The notes under the pieces were generated by a model. It was given only the letters and a program-made list of their open reading frames with translations, made no database searches and was not told where the DNA came from. Both the position numbers and the translations under genes were made by a program. A stretch of DNA of 64,000 nucleotides from Bacteroidales bacterium (GTDB taxonomy: Bacteria; Bacteroidota; Bacteroidia; Bacteroidales; ML635J-15): the NCBI GenBank assembly GCA_031275085.1, contig JAISPG010000078.1, positions 1 through 64,000 of the forward strand. Direction: 5' to 3'. Shown one piece after another: positions 1 to 8,572 of the stretch (position 1 is its first letter; each line of letters begins with the position of its first letter).

Positions 1-2
1 AA

Positions 3-113
3 GGTAAAAATAAGATGTCTGCTTTAAATGCGGTTAGAAATAAAATTATTCTTAGAGTTTTTGCTGTGATTAAAAATCAAAAATTTTATGAAAATAATTT
101 GGTGGTGTCATAG
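3..113 (+). mobile_element. IS110-family transposase, C-terminal end (cut by window edge)
   Basis: An open frame enters from the left edge and stops at the TAG at 111-113. It gives the last 36 residues of a protein that starts GKNKMSALNAVRNK and ends YENNLVVS. The pattern G-K-x-K-M-x-A-L-x-A-x-R-x-K followed by a hydrophobic stretch and K-x-Y is typical of the extreme C-terminus of IS110/IS1111 transposases (Transposase_20 domain), which are RuvC-like DEDD recombinases with a C-terminal serine domain. Only the tail is visible, so whether the element is intact cannot be judged. The call rests on this short pattern alone. Confidence 0.6.
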
Positions 114-116
114 AAA

Positions 117-175
117 TCACCAACCGGCGCTCACCAACCGGCGCTCAGTAACCATTTTTCTCCGACCGGCGCTTA
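117..175. repeat. Short GC-rich direct repeats next to the IS110 fragment
   Basis: A 14-bp unit, TCACCAACCGGCGC, occurs twice in perfect tandem at 117-130 and 131-144. A third, diverged copy of its core (ACCGGCGCTTA) lies at 165-175. The GC content is far above the surrounding AT-rich sequence. The block starts only a few bases after the transposase stop codon, so it may belong to the non-coding end of the insertion sequence. In the IS1111 branch that end carries the guide (bridge/seek) RNA. From 176 to 406 I see no gene or clear signal. Confidence 0.6.
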
Positions 176-406
176 GTTCATCGCATTCTTAATTTATTTT
201 CAGCAATTACAGATTTTTAGTTTTTATTATTCCTGTTTTTTCTATTTCATAAAGATAATATGATAGCTAATCATATGACTTTATTATAAAATAGTATATA
301 TTTCGGTATAAAATTATGCTTTTAATTTAAAAATACAAAAAAATATTGTTCAGTTATCACAAAATAGTCGAATGCTTCATATCGGTTATTTAAAACAGGG
401 AATTAA

Positions 407-829
407 TTACTTACTGAACAGCGTATATTTACGGCCAAAAAAGTTCCATAGATATACCAATATGGTTGTAATAACCTTTGAGATCATATAATGAATTCCC
501 ACTATATCGGTAAATACCCACATGAACAGATTTGTCAAGCCCAGTCCTACTATTCCTACTATCGAAAAAATCAAAAATTCTATTTTTTTATTCTTATATT
601 TCGATTTTGTAAATACCCAGAAAATGCTTATTATATAATTTACTATAAGTCCGGCAGTAAATCCTATTGTTGTAGAAACCAGAAGATGAAGATCCAATAT
701 TTCTTTACAGAAGGTCAGCAAACCAAAATCCACAAGAAAAGCAAAACCACCTACAAATGTATACCTGAAAAGTTGTATTAAAGTATTATCTGTTTTATCA
801 AAAAATATTTTATTTATAAATGTTTTCAT
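407..829 (-). CDS. GtrA-like membrane protein
   Basis: This 140-residue protein has four hydrophobic segments (about residues 22-44, 47-75, 83-105 and 112-133) and the loop and charge pattern of the GtrA/DPMS family (PF04138). The family is linked to moving or flipping lipid-linked sugars for cell-surface polysaccharide modification, often with a glycosyltransferase partner. Telling parts are RYTFVGGFAFLVDFGLL near the N-terminus and WNFFGRKYTLFSK at the C-terminus. The length is normal for the family. No glycosyltransferase lies beside it here, so its sugar partner is unknown. It is a single gene separated from the pspC operon by about 230 bp. Confidence 0.85.
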   Translation of the reverse strand: MKTFINKIFFDKTDNTLIQLFRYTFVGGFAFLVDFGLLTFCKEILDLHLLVSTTIGFTAGLIVNYIISIFWVFTKSKYKNKKIEFLIFSIVGIVGLGLTNLFMWVFTDIVGIHYMISKVITTILVYLWNFFGRKYTLFSK

Positions 830-987
830 CCTATAATTTAAACTATTGTTTATTGTAATTATCTATATCAGTAACAATTTTTCTATTATGATATACAGGA
901 AACAGCTTTAAAATTTTTACAATAATAATATATTTTTCAATTAAATCAGATACGATATGTTAAAGAACTTATTTGTACCGTGAACAT

Positions 988-1025
988 AAAAAAATGTCCG
1001 GCAACTTTTTAACCGCTACCGGACA
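988..1025 (-). terminator. Rho-independent terminator of the padR-pspC operon
   Basis: TGTCCGG (995-1001) pairs with CCGGACA (1019-1025). On the minus strand the stem is followed by a run of seven T (plus-strand A at 988-994). It sits about 30 bp past the pspC stop codon. Confidence 0.8.
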
Positions 1026-1057
1026 TCAGAATTGTCATGATACTGATATATATTGCA

Positions 1058-2617
1058 TTATTTAAACTTTGAAGCTATTTCAAAACCATCTTTTGTTGTT
1101 ATTAATATTTTATTTTCAGATGAATAATAATCAAAGATATACGGAAAAAAGTTTACAAGATTTTCAAGATTTTCATCTACTTTAAATATACTTCCTTCAG
1201 GCATGTATACAGTAATATACAGATCCTGAAAGCTCCAGTCTGCGGCAGGAACACTAAAATACGGATCAAAATATGTTACAGAATCCGTAATAGTATAATT
1301 ATATTCTATTTTTTTAAGTGCTTCATTGGCTATTTCCATATCTTTACCATAAGAAGTATATTTCAGCTTTATCCTGGCTATAGTATCATCTGTATATGTA
1401 AATTCTATACTGGGGTAACCTCTCAACTCACCATTTCCCAATCCTCCCGGATTTTTCTTTTTTACATTGAAAAATATTCTGGGTTTATGTGGTAATTTGT
1501 CTTTTCCGGGAGTCAGATTAAAATAATATACAGGTTTTTCTTTATTAATTTTTATTTCTTCGTTTACTACAATTCTTTCTTCAACTCTGTTAAATCCGAT
1601 ACTCATAAGTAATGAAGTAATCACTATCGTGAGACATATTATCCATAATAAAAAAGTTCCCAGATTAAAAAATCTACTGCCTTTTACTCTGAATAGTAAT
1701 AGTACTCCCCAATAAATAATTGCTATAATAGGAATAATAACAACAATTGCAATACAAATACTTATCACCCATGCCATTACCGGGGATGTAAAATATTGCA
1801 GAAGCCCCGGAAGCCAGAAAAGATCGAAAGGGGCCGACATAGGAAAATAAGTATTATTACCTCCTGTCAGTACAACAATTATCAAAGCAGCCATAAGAAC
1901 TGCCCCCAGAACAACTGCAACAAGTCCCAGAATTTTTCCCAACAGTCTGAAAATAACTCCCAATATTTCAATAATGGTTCTTCCAATAGTTTCAAGAGTT
2001 TCTGAAAATTTACCCGTATTTACATTGTTCAAATTTTTTTTTACATTTTCATATGTTTTTTTAGCTGTTTTTTCAATATTCGATAAATCAACAGGCTCTC
2101 CTTTCATTTCTATTTTCTGGGAAATAGTTCTGGCTTCGGGAACTGCTATCCACAATATAAGGTATGCAATCAAACTTATATTTCCGGGTATAATAAGAAA
2201 TACCAGAAACAAAATACGTATTATAACAACATCAATACCGGTATATGCAGCTAAACCCGAACAAATTCCTGCTATAATTTTATTATCTGTATCTCTGTAT
2301 ATTTTTTTCTTTTTCTTATTTTTATTTTTTCCTTTATTTTCTTCCTGATCTTCGTTGCCTATTATATCTTCTACATTTCCTAATATACTAATGACTTCTT
2401 CAACATCAGAAATATTTATAACTTGTTTATTATCCGTTATTTTCATATTAAAGATCTCGGCTAACCTTGCTTCAATATCTTTCACTATTTCTCCGCCTTC
2501 ATCAAATCCTGAGAAATGAAGTTCCAGTTTATCCAAATAATCCCTTAGTTCGTTATACGCATCTTCATCAATATTAAAAATAAAAGAATTCAGATTTATT
2601 GTTACTGTTTTTTTCAT
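1058..2617 (-). CDS. PspC-domain membrane protein
   Basis: The 519-residue protein has a soluble N-terminal region (1-105), a Lys-rich linker, then a PspC domain (about 108-162, with the motif IIAGICSGLAAYTGID and a hydrophobic hairpin). Several more membrane segments follow between about 215 and 345, and a C-terminal extracytoplasmic domain of about 170 residues. PspC is a membrane sensor of the phage-shock response. Multi-domain versions like this are common in Bacteroidota and are often encoded beside a PadR repressor, as here. The start is 11 bp downstream of padR, so the two genes form one operon. The ATG at 2617 is well placed. The role of the N- and C-terminal parts is not known to me. 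Confidence 0.85.
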   Translation of the reverse strand: MKKTVTINLNSFIFNIDEDAYNELRDYLDKLELHFSGFDEGGEIVKDIEARLAEIFNMKITDNKQVINISDVEEVISILGNVEDIIGNEDQEENKGKNKNKKKKKIYRDTDNKIIAGICSGLAAYTGIDVVIIRILFLVFLIIPGNISLIAYLILWIAVPEARTISQKIEMKGEPVDLSNIEKTAKKTYENVKKNLNNVNTGKFSETLETIGRTIIEILGVIFRLLGKILGLVAVVLGAVLMAALIIVVLTGGNNTYFPMSAPFDLFWLPGLLQYFTSPVMAWVISICIAIVVIIPIIAIIYWGVLLLFRVKGSRFFNLGTFLLWIICLTIVITSLLMSIGFNRVEERIVVNEEIKINKEKPVYYFNLTPGKDKLPHKPRIFFNVKKKNPGGLGNGELRGYPSIEFTYTDDTIARIKLKYTSYGKDMEIANEALKKIEYNYTITDSVTYFDPYFSVPAADWSFQDLYITVYMPEGSIFKVDENLENLVNFFPYIFDYYSSENKILITTKDGFEIASKFK

Positions 2618-2628
2618 AATTAAGATTT

Positions 2629-2955
2629 TTAATATTTTTTTAATGTATTAATTGATTCTACCAATTCATTCCACGATCTGTCAAGTTCTTTAAGAGCCTC
2701 CTCCCCTTTTGCGGTGAGACTGTAATATTTTCTCGGAGGTCCCTGCGAACTCTCTTCCCACCTATAACTTAATAATTCCATATTTTTTAATCTTGTAAGT
2801 AATGGATAAAGTGTACCTTCAACAACTATCAATTCTGCCGATTTAAGTTTCTCAAGAATATCAGTAGAGTAACAATCTTCATTTTTCAGAATCAATAAGG
2901 TGCAATATTCCAAAACTCCTTTTCGCATTTGAGCCTTATTATTACTTAAATTCAT
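2629..2955 (-). CDS. PadR-family transcriptional regulator
   Basis: A winged-helix regulator of 108 residues from the ATG at 2955. The PadR pattern is clear: MRKGVLEYCTLLIL at the start, the wing region VVEGTLYPLLTRLKNMELL, then RKYYSLTAKGEEAL. A longer version using the TTG at 2982 is unlikely, because that codon lies inside a good promoter -7 element (TATCTTTG). PadR proteins of this short type (subfamily 2) repress operons for membrane or stress functions and usually their own gene. The following pspC gene and the palindromes just upstream fit autoregulation of a padR-pspC stress operon. Confidence 0.88.
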   Translation of the reverse strand: MNLSNNKAQMRKGVLEYCTLLILKNEDCYSTDILEKLKSAELIVVEGTLYPLLTRLKNMELLSYRWEESSQGPPRKYYSLTAKGEEALKELDRSWNELVESINTLKKY

Positions 2956-2969
2956 AATTAAAACAAGTT

Positions 2970-3020
2970 GTTTACATTGCAAAGATATAAAATATTTTTA
3001 GTACTATGCAATGCAAAGTA
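2970..3020 (-). promoter_or_regulatory. padR-pspC promoter with two candidate PadR operators
   Basis: The minus-strand -7 box TATCTTTG is at 2981-2988. A palindrome TACTATGCA-A-TGCAAAGTA (3002-3020, one mismatch in the 9-bp arms) lies just upstream. A second, weaker one, GTTTACA-T-TGCAAAG (2970-2984), overlaps the -7 box. Both share the core TGCAAAG half-site, as expected for a dimeric repressor acting on its own promoter. Confidence 0.6.
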
Positions 3021-3306
3021 GTATTTTTTAAAAATTTGTATTAAAAGTTCCTAGCAAGTCATAAATTGATTCTATTTTTTTTGTAAAAAATAAAGTTATA
3101 GTTTGCTGTAAAAAACACAGTGCCACTATAATTATAGTAAAGGAAATAGTCTACAAAGAAACAGTAAAAGTATCAATGAAAGACAGCGTTGGTATTGTGA
3201 AGACTAGAAAATATTGGCTAATTTTTATTATAACCAAAATGTGCGGAAGTAACCAATTCTGATGGTCACGAGACTATCAACCCGAAAAAGCCAAGATAGA
3301 TCTAGA
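3021..3306. other. Intergenic region, no recognisable gene
   Basis: About 290 bp between the padR promoter and the methyltransferase stop codon. An open plus-strand frame of about 60 codons crosses it, but it has no convincing start and resembles nothing I know. I see no RNA gene, repeat or terminator. Confidence 0.5.
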
Positions 3307-4020
3307 TTAGCTTATTTTTTGTACGAAATAGTGAGGATTTTTTTTAATTACCTTATATTTGCCCGATTTCACTGCCTCCTGAGCAACACGCTTTGAGCCC
3401 CAATTAGTATAATCAGCAGAATCATCAAAAAGAATGAATCCTTCTTTGATTAGGATTTTATCTACATTTTCAAAATCTCTTTTCGCATATTCATAAACAT
3501 GGTTTCCGTCTATATATGCAAAAGATATTTCGCCCGACGGTATAAATTTACCACCGAATAAATTATCAATTTCTTTTCCTTCAAACCAGGCTTTAAAAAA
3601 ATCATCAGAAGGCAAGTCAGAAGACTTTATATTGGCACTCTTATTAAAAAAATTAACATTACGAACAAAGGATTCTTTTATATAATTACTCAAATCCTGC
3701 GGATTATCCAGTGTTGCAATTTTTTCATCAGGAGATATATCTTTTAAAAACCAATCCGTAGTCAGTAACAAATTCTTTTTATTATATTTATTCAAATAAT
3801 ATAAAATAACATTTGTTGAAAGACCTGCAAAAGTTCCTATTTCCAGAATCGGTTTATCATCAGGCAGATTTTTTATTGCATAATCAAAGCAATAAATATG
3901 GCCTCTTTCCAACCATCCCGGAATTGAAGGAAGCATTCTAGCTAATTCTTTTTCATTAACATACATAGGTTTATTAGCCAAATAATATAGTCCTTTTTTT
4001 AATAAATACGTCACTCCCAT
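3307..4020 (-). CDS. Class I SAM-dependent methyltransferase
   Basis: A 237-residue protein with a Rossmann-type methyltransferase core. Motif I is PILEIGTFAGLSTNV (about residues 57-71). The acidic strand-4 region is FAYIDGNHVYEYAKRDFE (about 168-185), followed by GFILFDDSA. This is the layout of the Methyltransf_24 family (PF13578), whose members include surface-sugar and small-molecule methyltransferases. The substrate cannot be told. It stands alone, with a promoter box TATATTTG just upstream of the ATG. The neighbours (stress operon, surface protein) do not define a pathway. Confidence 0.75.
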   Translation of the reverse strand: MGVTYLLKKGLYYLANKPMYVNEKELARMLPSIPGWLERGHIYCFDYAIKNLPDDKPILEIGTFAGLSTNVILYYLNKYNKKNLLLTTDWFLKDISPDEKIATLDNPQDLSNYIKESFVRNVNFFNKSANIKSSDLPSDDFFKAWFEGKEIDNLFGGKFIPSGEISFAYIDGNHVYEYAKRDFENVDKILIKEGFILFDDSADYTNWGSKRVAQEAVKSGKYKVIKKNPHYFVQKIS

Positions 4021-4043
4021 TTTATTATATATTTATTTTCTTG

Positions 4044-4051
4044 CAAATATA
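4044..4051 (-). promoter_or_regulatory. Promoter -7 box of the methyltransferase gene
   Basis: Minus-strand TATATTTG matches the Bacteroidota TAnnTTTG consensus 24 bp before the ATG. No good TTTG box is seen at the usual distance upstream. Confidence 0.4.
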
Positions 4052-4198
4052 AAAAATATAATATCTTTTTTATATTTGTTTTCACTTACAGGCATAAGTA
4101 TATTGTAACAAAAATTTAATGCAAAAAAAACATATTTTTACAAAAAAAAAATCTGAAAACGGAAAAATTATATTAAATTATGTATATTAGTTAATAAA

Positions 4199-6973
4199 AT
4201 GAAAAAGATACTTCTAATAAATATTATTTTTATACTCATATCCTCATGTATAAGTCCCATTTTTTCTCAAGTTTTTAATTGTTTTCAGACATATCATCCT
4301 TCCGACGATTTATGGGTCCATTATGTAACAAATGGAGGACCAAATTCGGATAACTATCCAGCGACACGATACTTACATACCTCTATATGGACATTTAATG
4401 GATACCCTGGAATTACAAGAAGTTTTGTAAAATTCGATTTAGATGGCATAAGTAATATAAATAATACAAGAATAAACAATATTACTTTAAATTTATATAA
4501 TTCAGGCTGTTTAGGAGACTTTTATCATTCCAGCAATAGAGGAAACAATCCTCCTAATCAGGTAATATTTTATAGAATAACTTCAGATTGGACAGAAACT
4601 AGTGTGTCATGGAATGCTCAACCAAATGTTGACGACAGTTTTGGAGTAGTGTCACTTGCTTTTGCAGGGACATTACAAGATCCAAGTACAGAAGATGTAT
4701 CAGTAGAGCTTAATGATATTCTATTAAATAATGGAGAGATCGTTCCAAATTACGGAATTGCCTGGAGATGTAATCAAGAAGATATTAGCAGCCGATATAG
4801 AGGGGCAGTATTTGCAAGTAAAGATCATGAAGACCCCACCTACTGGCCCAAACTTGAAGTTGAATATGAATTTCCTCAACCTGAAATTTCTTTTATTTCT
4901 CCTAATACATTCATGGTTACAAACAATGAAGATATAGAAGAAATATTTGATAATATTATATATGAATGGACAATAAACGGTAATACTTACTATGGAAATT
5001 CTTTTCAGTATTCCGATCTTTGTTCTAACGGTATACTAAATTTAAGAACAATAATAACAAATAATTCGGGTACAATTTGTGAGCAAACCGTATCAACCAC
5101 TATAAATGGTGTTGGAACTTTTGATGTTTTCAGTAACATACGTAACGTAACATGTAATGGATCCAGCGATGGTGAAATCACTACAATAGTATCGGGAGGA
5201 ACTTCCCCATATACATATTTATGGAATGATGGAATACAAACAAGTTCGCGTACAGGGCTTTCAGCCGGGACCTATGTAGTAACAATTACGGATAATAACA
5301 ATTGTACAAGAATAGAAAATTTTACTGTTTCAACTCCTGCACCATTTAATATTACTACCGACATTTCGAATATGAATTGCTATGGCGATACTGCTGTTGT
5401 AATTTTAGAAATATATGGAAATACTCCTCCATACAATATTTCATGGAATAACGGACAAACAGGAAATATATTTACAACGACTTCTCCTGGTAATTACCCG
5501 GTTACCATTTCAGACATAAACAATTGTCCTGTAAACATTACAATTACCATAAATCCTTCTCCTCCAAGGTTAGAAATTAATTCTTCTGTTCAAAATGCAA
5601 TATGTGAAGGAAATAATAACGGAATAATTTCAACAACAGTAACAGGAGGAGTGGAACCATACTTTTTATCCTGGAATAATGGATCTCATAATAGCATTAT
5701 AACAAATTTGTATGCAGGAAATTATTCACTTACAGTAACAGATGCCAACGGATGTAAATCACAAAAAAATTTCGAAGTAACAGAGTCTAAAATTATTATA
5801 ACTCCAACAATAAATAATGAAACTTGTCATGAAAATAATGGCAGTATACACTTAGACATATCCGGAAGCAATCCGCCTTTTTCAATTTTATGGGATGACA
5901 ATTCTTCTGAAAATTTCAGAACCGGACTGTTGTCAGGCATATATTCCGTAACTATAACCGATACAGAAAATTGCGAAAAAGTTCAGACATACAGAATATC
6001 GAATAATGGACCAATTATTGAGACTCAAATAAATAATATAAATTGTAAAGGAGGTCAAAACGGGTCAATTTCAATATCAAATATAACAGGAGGAACACCT
6101 CCATATTCTATTAACTGGAGTAACAATTCAAATGATTACAACATAACAAATTTAAGCGCAGGAGCATACCAATTAACAATCTCTGATATAAATAATTGTA
6201 CTCATACATATACATATTTAATAACAGAACCTGCAGAGGCTTTAATTGCAGACATATTAACAAATAATACCAGTTGTCATAATACAAAAAACGGAGTTAT
6301 TTATATAATTGCCTCAGGAGGAAATACACCATATACATATTATGTTTCTAATCTTTCAAACTCATACTCTACAAGTTATATAGAAAATCTTGCTTCAGGA
6401 GAATATATCTGCAGGATAAGAGATAATAATAATTGTATTATTATTGATACGATTAAAATAGAACATCCCTCAGAATTGACAGCAAACATTTCTCTGACAG
6501 ATCCTAGTTGTATTGGGAAAAATGATGGAAAAATAGAACTGTTTGTAAATGGAGGCACAAGTCCCTACTTCTTTGAAGTAGGGGAAATTATTTATACAGA
6601 TACGATAATTACCGGGTTAAGGGAAGGGTATTATTCTGTAGGAATATACGATAATAATAATTGTAAATATTTTATTGATCCCATAAAACTGACTGATCAA
6701 TTCGTAGAATGTATAAAAATCCCTGATGCCTTCTCCCCTAATGGAGATGGAATTAATGACACCTGGATTATTGAGGGAATAGAAGACTATCCGGAAGCAA
6801 CAATACAAATTTTCAACAGATGGGGACAAATAATAACATATTTTAAAATCAGTGAAGGCTTCTGGAATGGTAAATACAAAGGAAAAAACGTACCAACAGG
6901 TTCTTATATTTACATACTGGACTTAATATCAACTGAAGATAAATATACAGGAACAGTAACAGTTGTTTATTAA
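4199..6973 (+). CDS. SprB-repeat cell-surface protein with T9SS type B sorting domain
   Basis: A secreted 924-residue protein. A signal peptide (1-24) is followed by a DNRLRE/CBM96-like beta domain (about 35-230), then seven SprB-type repeats of about 60-75 residues. Each repeat has the pattern C-x-G-x-x-x-G, G-G-x-x-P-Y, W-x-(D/N)-(D/G), (L/S)-x-(A/P)-G-x-Y and T-(I/D)-x-D-x-x-x-C. The C-terminal 87 residues are a gliding-motility type B sorting domain: IPDAFSPNGDGINDTW, then FNRWGQ, then GKNVPTGSYIYIL. The type IX system exports such proteins and attaches them at the cell surface, where SprB-like repeats serve in adhesion or gliding. Paired cysteines in most repeats may form disulfides. It is monocistronic, and the ligand is unknown. 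Confidence 0.9.
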   Translation: MKKILLINIIFILISSCISPIFSQVFNCFQTYHPSDDLWVHYVTNGGPNSDNYPATRYLHTSIWTFNGYPGITRSFVKFDLDGISNINNTRINNITLNLYNSGCLGDFYHSSNRGNNPPNQVIFYRITSDWTETSVSWNAQPNVDDSFGVVSLAFAGTLQDPSTEDVSVELNDILLNNGEIVPNYGIAWRCNQEDISSRYRGAVFASKDHEDPTYWPKLEVEYEFPQPEISFISPNTFMVTNNEDIEEIFDNIIYEWTINGNTYYGNSFQYSDLCSNGILNLRTIITNNSGTICEQTVSTTINGVGTFDVFSNIRNVTCNGSSDGEITTIVSGGTSPYTYLWNDGIQTSSRTGLSAGTYVVTITDNNNCTRIENFTVSTPAPFNITTDISNMNCYGDTAVVILEIYGNTPPYNISWNNGQTGNIFTTTSPGNYPVTISDINNCPVNITITINPSPPRLEINSSVQNAICEGNNNGIISTTVTGGVEPYFLSWNNGSHNSIITNLYAGNYSLTVTDANGCKSQKNFEVTESKIIITPTINNETCHENNGSIHLDISGSNPPFSILWDDNSSENFRTGLLSGIYSVTITDTENCEKVQTYRISNNGPIIETQINNINCKGGQNGSISISNITGGTPPYSINWSNNSNDYNITNLSAGAYQLTISDINNCTHTYTYLITEPAEALIADILTNNTSCHNTKNGVIYIIASGGNTPYTYYVSNLSNSYSTSYIENLASGEYICRIRDNNNCIIIDTIKIEHPSELTANISLTDPSCIGKNDGKIELFVNGGTSPYFFEVGEIIYTDTIITGLREGYYSVGIYDNNNCKYFIDPIKLTDQFVECIKIPDAFSPNGDGINDTWIIEGIEDYPEATIQIFNRWGQIITYFKISEGFWNGKYKGKNVPTGSYIYILDLISTEDKYTGTVTVVY

Positions 6974-7224
6974 AATTTAAAATTAAATATTTTCAGTTGA
7001 GAAATTATAACTCCTGGAGTCACAATAATTATTCCTGTATTTTTTGATATTAATTGTTCCATCAAACACAAAAAAATAGTATTATTCTTTACTTTGGTAA
7101 GTTTAACTGCAACTAGCACAACTCTATCAATTTTTAATATCTTTATAATGGGTTTGAAAAAAATCCGGACAGCTTCTGAAAATTCAGACAATTTTAATAA
7201 CTTCGCACAATAAAATATTGCAAT

Positions 7225-8502
7225 ATGCTAACATTAAAAACTATTAGGGACGAAAAAGAAAAAGTAATAAGCAGGCTAAAAATAAAAAATTTTAATGCTG
7301 AAGATATTGTTGAAGATATTATAAGATTGGATGATCAACGAAAAGAATTACAATTTGCGAAAGACAATCTTCAAAATAAATTAAATGAAATTTCCAAAGA
7401 AATAGGAAAGCTATTTTCTCAAGGCTTAAAACAGGAAGCAGAAAATGCTAAAGGTCAGACAACTGAGGTAAAAGAAAAAATAAAAACGATCGAAACCGAT
7501 CTTTCTGCAACTGAAAAGCAATTAAACGAACTAATAGTACAATTGCCCAATCTCCCACACGAATCTGTACCTCCGGGAAAGGGAGAAAATGATAATGTTA
7601 TTGTTAAAGAAGGTGGTAAAATTCCGGAACTTTCAATCAAAAAACCACATTGGGATCTTATAAAGGAATACAATATAATAGATTTTGAACTAGGAATAAA
7701 AATTACAGGTGCCGGTTTTCCCGTTTACATTGGTAAAGGAGCGAAATTACAAAGAGCATTAATAAGCTTTTTTCTTGACGAAGCAGAAAAATCGGGATAT
7801 ACAGAAATATTACCTCCTCTTATGGTAAATGAGGACAGCGGTTTCGGAACGGGGCAACTTCCCGATAAGGAAGGACAAATGTATCATGTAACCGGTGATA
7901 ACTTTTATCTTATACCGACCGCAGAAGTTCCGGTTACAAATTTATACAGGGATGTTGTCCTTACCGAAAAAGATTTTCCTATAAAAAACATGGCATATTC
8001 TGCTTGTTTCAGAAGAGAAGCAGGATCATGGGGTGCTCATGTAAGGGGTTTGAACAGGTTACATCAGTTTGACAAAGTAGAGATCGTCCAGATAAGGAAA
8101 CCGGAAGATTCTTACAATGCCCTGGAGGAAATGAAAAACCATGTTGAACAAATATTAATTAAATTAAATTTACCTTACAGAATATTAAAACTTTGTGGCG
8201 GAGATATCAGTTTTACATCTGCATTAACATTTGATTTTGAAGTTTTTTCTGCTGCACAGGAAAGATGGCTTGAAGTAAGTTCCGTTTCAAATTTTGAAGA
8301 TTTCCAGACTAATCGTTTGAAACTAAGATATAAAACTGATAATGATAAAAAGACAAGATTAGCCCACAGTTTAAACGGCAGTGCCCTTGCGTTGCCCAGA
8401 ATTATGGCTGCAATCATGGAAAACAACCAAACTCCCGACGGAATATTAATTCCTGAAATATTAAGGGAATATACAAAATTTGATATAATATCGAAACAAT
8501 AA
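7225..8502 (+). CDS. serS: Seryl-tRNA synthetase
   Basis: The 425-residue length is normal. The N-terminal long coiled-coil arm (about 25-105) binds the tRNA-Ser variable arm. Class II motif 2 is ACFRREAGSWGAHVRGL (about 261-277) and motif 3 is GSALALPRIMAAIMEN near the C-terminus. The enzyme charges tRNA-Ser (and tRNA-Sec where present) with serine in the cytoplasm. A weak promoter-like TAACTTCG lies about 25 bp before the ATG. The 250-bp gap upstream shows no other gene. Confidence 0.97.
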   Translation: MLTLKTIRDEKEKVISRLKIKNFNAEDIVEDIIRLDDQRKELQFAKDNLQNKLNEISKEIGKLFSQGLKQEAENAKGQTTEVKEKIKTIETDLSATEKQLNELIVQLPNLPHESVPPGKGENDNVIVKEGGKIPELSIKKPHWDLIKEYNIIDFELGIKITGAGFPVYIGKGAKLQRALISFFLDEAEKSGYTEILPPLMVNEDSGFGTGQLPDKEGQMYHVTGDNFYLIPTAEVPVTNLYRDVVLTEKDFPIKNMAYSACFRREAGSWGAHVRGLNRLHQFDKVEIVQIRKPEDSYNALEEMKNHVEQILIKLNLPYRILKLCGGDISFTSALTFDFEVFSAAQERWLEVSSVSNFEDFQTNRLKLRYKTDNDKKTRLAHSLNGSALALPRIMAAIMENNQTPDGILIPEILREYTKFDIISKQ

Positions 8503-8572
8503 AAACATATTTATTACATTAATTTAATATAACTCAACTTTTAACCTGAAAATATCTTATTTAACCGGCTGA

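Noticed and set aside
2956-2982. Upstream TTG start for PadR, and similar TTG starts for the HIT protein, Cmr1, deformylase, dehydrogenase, membrane protein and alanine dehydrogenase
   Set aside because: In each case an ATG a few codons later fits the family better. For PadR the TTG lies inside the promoter -7 box. TTG was kept only for ribF and lpxH, where no ATG exists.
3060-3270. Plus-strand open stretch of about 60 codons in the padR upstream region
   Set aside because: It has no acceptable start and no recognisable family.
6970-7191. Minus-strand frame of 73 codons between the SprB-like gene and serS
   Set aside because: It resembles no known protein, lies in the serS upstream region and lacks a promoter. 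It is probably chance.
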